DNA of 11,831 nt, from NCBI GenBank assembly GCA_002293545.1, contig DBDL01000136.1, positions 25,758 to 37,588 of the forward strand, given 5' to 3'. The translations under genes and the position numbers were made by a program. Position 1 is the stretch's first letter, and every line of letters begins with the position of its first letter. Below the pieces are notes generated by a model that saw only the letters and a list, made by a program, of their open reading frames with translations, made no database searches and was not told the DNA's origin. This document shows positions 8,470 to 11,831 of this stretch, piece after piece. Source of the DNA: Lachnoclostridium sp. UBA933. GTDB lineage: Bacteria; Bacillota; Clostridia; Lachnospirales; Lachnospiraceae.

Positions 8470-9327
8470 TTAGAATTTATCTTTGCCCCATTCGGACCCT
8501 CTGTAATATTCATACCCCTTATCCAAATCCAAAAATACATAATCATGCTGCGCCCTCCTTTGATCCTCCGGCGGCAGCTGATGATAATTCCCGAAGGCTT
8601 CTTTCAGATAACCGTCGTATCCGATTGGTATCGGCATACTTGTTTTTTCAAACGGAACCTCCAGAAAATCCAAAAACCATTCTGATTCGTATTTCTTCTT
8701 CATATAGTACGGTCCGGAGCAAAGCTCCGTAATATACCCATTTCTCACAATCGAATATTGTGTCATTTTCCGTTTGGCGGACATCCATATCCAATACCGG
8801 AGTTTCTTTCCCCGAAAAACCGATAACAACAGCTTACTTCCCACGGAAAACAGCTTCCCATGCTTCTCCGGGACGACCTGCGCACAAAACAGGGAGTATA
8901 CCAATGCATGGAATACCTGCCATTTCCGTTTCCATGCGGTAGGCGCATAACCGTCAAGCGGAATGATATCCAAAGCGACACCATGCGGAATATCCAAATC
9001 CTTCTGATACGGTTTCACCTGTGTCGTATGACTGTCCCTTACCGTGGCAAATAAATTCCGGTCGATCCGCTCCTTGTCCGAAACCGATAACCGGTACCGT
9101 TCACTGCATTCATCCTTGTTCCACATCTTCAGAAATGCTTCATAGTCCGCTCTCGGCATAAAAAAATCCAAGTCATCGTCCCAAGGAATAAAGCCCTGAT
9201 GCCTTACTGCTCCGATACAGCCTCCCCCGCAAAAATAAACCATTAAATAGTGTTTCCTGCAAAATTCGACAAACACCTCTGCGATTTCCAAACTAACCTT
9301 TTGTAATCCCATCTGTTCTCTATCCAT
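8470..9327 (-). CDS. LicD-family phosphotransferase A, 285 aa
   Basis: This is a stand-alone LicD-family protein. VYFCGGGCIGAVRHQGFIPW then DDDLDFFMPRADY (acidic cluster near 49-54) is the family signature. DIPHGVALDIIPLDG lies in the middle and PIGYDGYLKEAFGNY near the C-terminus. It is a close paralogue of LicD-B, and the two flank the tarI-tarJ pair. By family it transfers a CDP-activated phospho-alcohol to a sugar; the neighbouring CDP-ribitol pathway makes ribitol-phosphate the best guess. The open frame extends to 9414, but that would overlap the preceding gene by more than 80 nt. The ATG at 9325-9327 has AGGGTG at 9333-9338 (5-nt spacing), starts 4 nt after that gene's stop, and aligns with the start of LicD-B, so I use it. 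Localisation is cytoplasmic; there is no signal peptide or membrane helix. Confidence 0.92.
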   Translation of the reverse strand: MDREQMGLQKVSLEIAEVFVEFCRKHYLMVYFCGGGCIGAVRHQGFIPWDDDLDFFMPRADYEAFLKMWNKDECSERYRLSVSDKERIDRNLFATVRDSHTTQVKPYQKDLDIPHGVALDIIPLDGYAPTAWKRKWQVFHALVYSLFCAQVVPEKHGKLFSVGSKLLLSVFRGKKLRYWIWMSAKRKMTQYSIVRNGYITELCSGPYYMKKKYESEWFLDFLEVPFEKTSMPIPIGYDGYLKEAFGNYHQLPPEDQRRAQHDYVFLDLDKGYEYYRGSEWGKDKF

Positions 9328-9331
9328 AATA

Positions 9332-10354
9332 TCACCCTGTCCTTTTATGTAAATTCCGATGCTTCTTCCGAAAAAACGGCAGATAGACAAGTCCGGCAAA
9401 TGTCCCTGCCCCATAACTGAGATGCAGTAAGAAAAACAAGAACGGCAGCAATAACTGCTGCGGACACTTTCTTTCTGAGCGCACTGCCGCCGCTGCCATT
9501 ATCATAGCACACAGCCAATACAAAATCCACATGATATATGCCAAAACCGGAAACCCTGCCAAACCGAGCGCCGTTGTCAGAACAATCCCGCCCAGAAAGC
9601 AAGCCGGAACAAAATGAAAGAACGACAGACACCCCGGACAGACGCCGAGGGTCGTTCCGACCCAGAAGCCGTTCCCCGCCTTTTGTCTGCACATTTTCCC
9701 CAGTGAGGCACGAATATACTGGTAAGAAACGATATCCGGATCAAAACAAAGACGATAACCCGCCTGACGGATACGAAAATGAAACTCGTTATCCTCGGTA
9801 CGCCCAAGCGTTTCATCGAATCCGCCGGTCTTTTCCAAAACCTCACGCCGGTATGCCCCGTGAAAAAGTGACTTGACATAATTTTTTTCCCCTTTTCTGC
9901 GGTAAGACGCAATACTGCTCCCGAACATAGAGGATTCCGCCGCCAGAAGAACCCGCTGCCATGCCGAATGATTTACCGCACGGTTCGGTCGGTATCCGCC
10001 GGAAACCATCTCGCCTTTTTCTAAGTTCCTTACGTTTTTACTTACAAAATCATGCGGTATCGACGCATGGGCGTCAATACGTATCATGACCTCCGTCGTA
10101 AAATGCCTTATTGCCGTATTCCAACTGGCTGCTTGATTCTTTCTTTCGGTTTCTATTATTTTGATATTCAAAAATCCGGTCCCGTACTCCTCCGCAAACT
10201 TCTCCATTTTCTTCCTTGTAGAGTCTGTCGACTGACCGTCAACCAATAATATTTCCAAGCATTCATGCGGATAATCCTGAGCTGCCATATCGGAAAATAA
10301 TTGTTCCAAATATTCTTCTTCATTGTATGCAATTACAGCCAATGTAAGCTTCAT
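9332..10354 (-). CDS. ExoA-like family-2 glycosyltransferase with C-terminal membrane helices, first gene of operon
   Basis: This 340-aa protein has an N-terminal GT2 domain resembling the succinoglycan ExoA subgroup. LAVIAYNEEEYLEQL is near 5-19, LLVDGQSTDST near 36-46, a NQAASWNTAI block near 73-82, and the metal site IRIDAHA near 91-97, where DAH replaces the common DxD. FHGAYRREVLEKTGGFDETL and the acidic TEDNE near 186-190 follow. The C-terminus carries about three hydrophobic segments (around 243-265, 267-291, 300-326), anchoring the enzyme in the membrane. It probably adds an early sugar to the lipid-linked unit; donor and linkage are not predictable here. ATG 10352-10354 has a strong AAGGAAGG-type Shine-Dalgarno upstream and follows the promoter at 10419-10448. 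Its TGA is 4 nt before LicD-A. Confidence 0.92.
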   Translation of the reverse strand: MKLTLAVIAYNEEEYLEQLFSDMAAQDYPHECLEILLVDGQSTDSTRKKMEKFAEEYGTGFLNIKIIETERKNQAASWNTAIRHFTTEVMIRIDAHASIPHDFVSKNVRNLEKGEMVSGGYRPNRAVNHSAWQRVLLAAESSMFGSSIASYRRKGEKNYVKSLFHGAYRREVLEKTGGFDETLGRTEDNEFHFRIRQAGYRLCFDPDIVSYQYIRASLGKMCRQKAGNGFWVGTTLGVCPGCLSFFHFVPACFLGGIVLTTALGLAGFPVLAYIMWILYWLCAMIMAAAAVRSERKCPQQLLLPFLFFLLHLSYGAGTFAGLVYLPFFRKKHRNLHKRTG

Positions 10355-10418
10355 CCTGTTATCCTTCCTTTCCCCTTCGGCACCGGTGCTGTTTCTCTGC
10401 AGCCTTTAAAACAATATT

Positions 10419-10448
10419 ATTATATACTAACATGTATCACTTTCGCAA
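10419..10448 (-). promoter_or_regulatory. Sigma-A-type promoter of the eight-gene minus-strand operon
   Basis: On the minus strand TTGCGA (10443-10448) and TATAAT (10419-10424) are separated by 18 nt. Transcription would start near 10412 and give a leader of about 58 nt before ATG 10354. No other good promoter is visible between the eight genes, whose junctions are mostly overlaps, so this probably drives the whole operon. The -35 box lies close to the structured element at 10453-10603, which could influence it. Confidence 0.65.
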
Positions 10449-10452
10449 GCAA

Positions 10453-10603
10453 TTCCGTGGGGGATGCTGGAGTTGGCTCCTTGTATACCGGTGCCAACAT
10501 AGACACGCTTGCGCTTAGGTGTCCCACGGAACGGTACTTGGACTCGAAAGCACCGAGCCCAAGTACCGCCGGGGACAATAGTCTATGTTGGCATCCGGCA
10601 TCC
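10453..10603. repeat. Compact structured element of nested inverted repeats (RNA gene, regulatory RNA or MITE-like repeat)
   Basis: Read on the plus strand, nested complementary arms are GGATGCTGG 10462-10470 with CCGGCATCC 10595-10603 (one G-T pair), GCCAACATAGAC 10493-10504 with its exact 12-nt complement at 10581-10592, TGTCCC 10520-10525 with GGGACA 10572-10577, and CGGTACTTGG 10532-10541 with its exact complement at 10559-10568. The last stem continues as CTCG/CGAG after one mismatch, closing a 7-nt loop. A further exact 9-nt pair, TTCCGTGGG 10453-10461 with CCCACGGAA 10523-10531, crosses these and competes with the TGTCCC stem, so it is either a pseudoknot or an alternative fold. Neither side has a T-tract, so it is not a simple terminator. 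Short open frames on both strands look incidental. I do not recognise a named RNA family. Confidence 0.6.
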
Positions 10604-10605
10604 AA

Positions 10606-10738
10606 GAGGGCGCAGACATTACCGCAATTCTTACCGAAATGATATGGGAGTACACGTTGGTGTTATAGGCAGAAGACGTTACCGCAATTCTTACCGAAAT
10701 GATATGGGTGTGTGCTGGTGTGGTAGGCAGAAGATTTT
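10606..10738. repeat. Short tandem repeat, about 60-bp unit, two near-complete copies
   Basis: Identical 30-bp cores starting TTACCGCAATTCTTACCGAA lie at 10619-10648 and 10679-10708. The segments between and after the cores are also related: both end in TAGGCAGAAGA, the second being about 2 nt shorter. A degenerate partial unit (GGCGCAGACATT) precedes the first core. Because the inter-core sequence is itself repeated, this is a tandem duplication and not a two-repeat CRISPR. It directly abuts the structured element and may be part of the same mobile or repetitive unit. A plus-strand frame encodes a repeated RYRNSYRNDMGV peptide, but I see no ribosome-binding site for it. Confidence 0.7.
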
Positions 10739-10867
10739 ATTCTTGGATGATGGTGCTGACATCACGTAATATTTCCCTTAGTGGAATAGATGCTTATTGG
10801 AGGGTTTCACTTTAGTGACTTCATACAAACGCTCAACAATACAGCTTATGCTGTGACCATTTGTTAC

Positions 10868-10896
10868 TTGAGGATTCTATAAAAGTGTATTATAAT
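10868..10896 (+). promoter_or_regulatory. Sigma-A-type promoter of the small membrane protein gene
   Basis: TTGAGG (10868-10873), a 17-nt spacer and TATAAT (10891-10896) match the housekeeping consensus well. The start would be near 10903, giving a leader of about 69 nt before ATG 10972. The preceding stretch 10739-10867 holds no gene; it has only small hairpins such as ACAGC-TTAT-GCTGT at 10841-10854. Confidence 0.65.
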
Positions 10897-10971
10897 TTAA
10901 TAGTCCTGTTCAATGTTACGGAGCTTATATGACATAAGACTGGAATATTTGTAGTAGGTGGTGTAAGCGGC

Positions 10972-11415
10972 ATGAATAATCAATCAAAGTTATTTTGGTT
11001 TGAAAAAGATTTTTTTTTATTTTTCGGTATATTTCATATGCATAGGGTATGGGGGCTAATTGACCGTAAAAGTTATTCGGATTTTTGGCTCTCCGTTATG
11101 AATAGCCGAGGTCGGTTTTACTTTGCTCTCGCGGGAGTATTAACGGTATTTTGCATAATGGGTATCGTCATCTTCATGAAAAACCGAGGGAAAAACTATT
11201 GGTGGCGTTGGATTTATCTGTTTGGCGGAGCATATCTGCTTTTTGATTTATTCGCAATATTGGTTAGACTGGATTTTTGGAAAAGTCTATTGTATTGGAT
11301 GTATGATATTAAAAATCCGTATTGGAATATCCTGTGGGGGACATTTATTAGTTTAGGCGTGTTTTCACTAGCCATTGGGATATCTATTACCATAAAACTT
11401 TTGCGACGAAAATAA
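10972..11415 (+). CDS. Small polytopic membrane protein of unknown function, 147 aa
   Basis: I do not recognise the family. The protein is rich in aromatic residues and has three clear membrane segments: around 49-69 (FALAGVLTVFCIMGIVIF), 78-100 (IYLFGGAYLLFDLFAILV) and 118-141 (TFISLGVFSLAIGISITI). A more amphipathic stretch near 13-32 could be a fourth. Positively charged residues follow the first helix (MKNRGKN) and close the C-terminus (KLLRRK). The ATG at 10972 is preceded by AGGTGGTG at a rather long spacing of about 9-11 nt, and a good promoter lies upstream, which supports a real gene. It is transcribed away from the polysaccharide operon and appears unrelated to it. It could be a small accessory membrane protein, for example of mobile-element origin, but nothing in the sequence shows a function. 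Confidence 0.7.
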   Translation: MNNQSKLFWFEKDFFLFFGIFHMHRVWGLIDRKSYSDFWLSVMNSRGRFYFALAGVLTVFCIMGIVIFMKNRGKNYWWRWIYLFGGAYLLFDLFAILVRLDFWKSLLYWMYDIKNPYWNILWGTFISLGVFSLAIGISITIKLLRRK

Positions 11416-11430
11416 GCCGTTGCGTGCGAT

Positions 11431-11571
11431 ATGACAGTCAAGCAGTTCGCTAACCGATGGACGCATTTATGCCTGCAATTCACACAGGGATAAAATCTTG
11501 ATACTGGAAACTTGCCGGATATTGAGTTTTCATGGCTCATCGCCGAAAATCCTGTGCGGAGTTTGTGCTAA
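11431..11571 (+). pseudogene. Possible remnant of a small gene broken by one in-frame stop
   Basis: From ATG 11431 the frame reads MTVKQFANRWTHLCLQFTQG, meets TAA at 11491-11493, and continues in the same frame as NLDTGNLPDIEFSWLIAENP plus five more residues to TAA 11569-11571. Both halves look protein-like, with mixed polar and hydrophobic composition. No ribosome-binding site precedes the ATG. The frame is also the one used by the upstream membrane protein, whose stop is only 15 nt before the ATG. I cannot name the parent family. A chance open frame is the main alternative. Confidence 0.35.
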
Positions 11572-11588
11572 GAAAAGAACAACACAAC

Positions 11589-11624
11589 AAAAAATGCACC
11601 TTTTAGCTATGTGCTGAAAGGTGC
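11589..11624 (-). terminator. Rho-independent terminator, strongest for leftward transcription
   Basis: GCACCTTTTAGC (11596-11607) pairs with GCTGAAAGGTGC (11613-11624) through 12 bp including one G-T, with a 5-nt loop. On the minus strand the stem is followed by A and then six Ts (11589-11594), a textbook terminator. On the plus strand the downstream run (CTGTTCTATTTTAT) is weaker, so it may also stop transcripts from the membrane protein gene. The interval 11416-11588 otherwise contains only the possible gene remnant. Confidence 0.8.
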
Positions 11625-11635
11625 GCTGTTCTATT

Positions 11636-11695
11636 TTATCTATATAACTGCTTAGCGTTTACCAATACCTTGATGATTCCGTCCGCTTTTTTCAT
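11636..11695 (-). other. Short minus-strand frame ending just before the terminator; possible gene-end remnant
   Basis: A 19-codon frame, MKKADGIIKVLVNAKQLYR then TAA, ends 11 nt before the leftward terminator stem. The frame is open for about 14 codons further upstream with hydrophobic residues and then meets a stop. The position relative to a terminator is what one expects of the end of a real gene, but it is too short to identify and no start signal is visible. Confidence 0.25.
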
Positions 11696-11697
11696 TC

Positions 11698-11726
11698 TTG
11701 CCAACGATATCAAGAAAGAGTATAAT
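11698..11726 (+). promoter_or_regulatory. Sigma-A-type promoter reading off the right edge
   Basis: TTGCCA (11698-11703), a 17-nt spacer and TATAAT (11721-11726) followed by ATGAAT fit the consensus closely. Transcription would begin near 11733 and run rightwards out of the window. Confidence 0.6.
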
Positions 11727-11811
11727 ATGAATATTGTCTGTTATGGGTTCATACAGATTTACTCAGCAAGCAGCAGCGATAAATGAAGGGATTGGTACGG
11801 AAAGCTGCTAT

Positions 11812-11831
11812 ATGAAACGACATAAAAAACT
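11812..11831 (+). CDS. Possible start of a gene continuing beyond the window
   Basis: ATG 11812 begins MKRHKK, a typical basic N-terminus of a secreted or membrane protein. It is preceded by GGAAAG (11799-11804) at 7-nt spacing and lies downstream of the promoter at 11698-11726. The same frame is open from ATG 11743 (MGSYRFTQQAAAIN...), which lacks a ribosome-binding site. Only six or seven codons are visible, so identity is unknown. Confidence 0.3.

Noticed and set aside
9328..9414. Longer N-terminus of LicD-A starting at 9414
   Set aside because: It would overlap the preceding gene by over 80 nt, adds residues not shared with LicD-B, and lacks a ribosome-binding site; ATG 9327 has one.
10619..10708. 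Possible two-repeat CRISPR (30-bp repeats with a 30-bp spacer)
   Set aside because: Only two cores are present, the linkers after each core are similar to each other, no cas gene is nearby, and a degenerate third unit precedes. It is a tandem repeat.
10420..10769. Open frames of 61 aa (minus) and 86 aa (plus) across the inverted-repeat element and the tandem repeat
   Set aside because: They lie on opposite strands over strongly self-complementary DNA, lack ribosome-binding sites, and the plus-strand one mostly translates the repeat. They look incidental.

Overview
The window looks like a chromosomal surface-polysaccharide locus of a low-to-moderate GC Gram-positive bacterium, most likely a Clostridia/Lachnospiraceae-type Firmicute. 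This rests on strong purine-rich Shine-Dalgarno sites, frequent TTG starts, sigma-A-like promoters (TTGnnn-17/18-TATAAT) and Firmicute-type TarI and TarJ proteins. The species cannot be fixed from the sequence alone.

Layout. At the left edge (2-1321, + strand) lies the 3' part of a polytopic O-antigen polymerase/ligase-like (Wzy) gene. It meets, stop codon on stop codon, a tightly packed minus-strand operon of eight genes covering 10354 down to 1318. In transcription order these are: an ExoA-like membrane-anchored family-2 glycosyltransferase; LicD-A; TarI (CDP-ribitol synthase); TarJ (ribulose-5-phosphate reductase); LicD-B; a second GT2; a Wzx-type flippase; and a LicD-GT4 fusion. Most junctions overlap or abut by a few bases. 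A single convincing promoter lies just upstream of the first gene.

How the genes work together. TarJ and TarI would turn ribulose-5-phosphate and CTP into CDP-ribitol. Three LicD-fold transferases are the obvious users of an activated phospho-polyol. No TarL/TagF-type poly(polyol-phosphate) polymerase and no phosphocholine activation genes (LicA/LicC) are visible here. The simplest reading is that LicD enzymes decorate a lipid-linked oligosaccharide, built by the three glycosyltransferase domains, with ribitol-phosphate. Wzx then flips the unit and Wzy polymerises it outside. This parallels the mammalian CRPPA(ISPD)/fukutin/FKRP pathway, in which LicD-related enzymes use CDP-ribitol. The functional assignment of the LicD proteins is inference.

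The right side (about 10450-11831) is a non-operonic region. It holds a roughly 150-bp element of nested long inverted repeats with a competing, crossing 9-bp pairing. Next to it is a short tandem repeat with two identical 30-bp cores. A small multi-pass membrane protein gene of unknown function (10972-11415) has its own promoter. After it come an apparent small-gene remnant with an in-frame stop, a strong hairpin terminator facing left, and a consensus promoter reading off the right edge into what may be the start of another gene.
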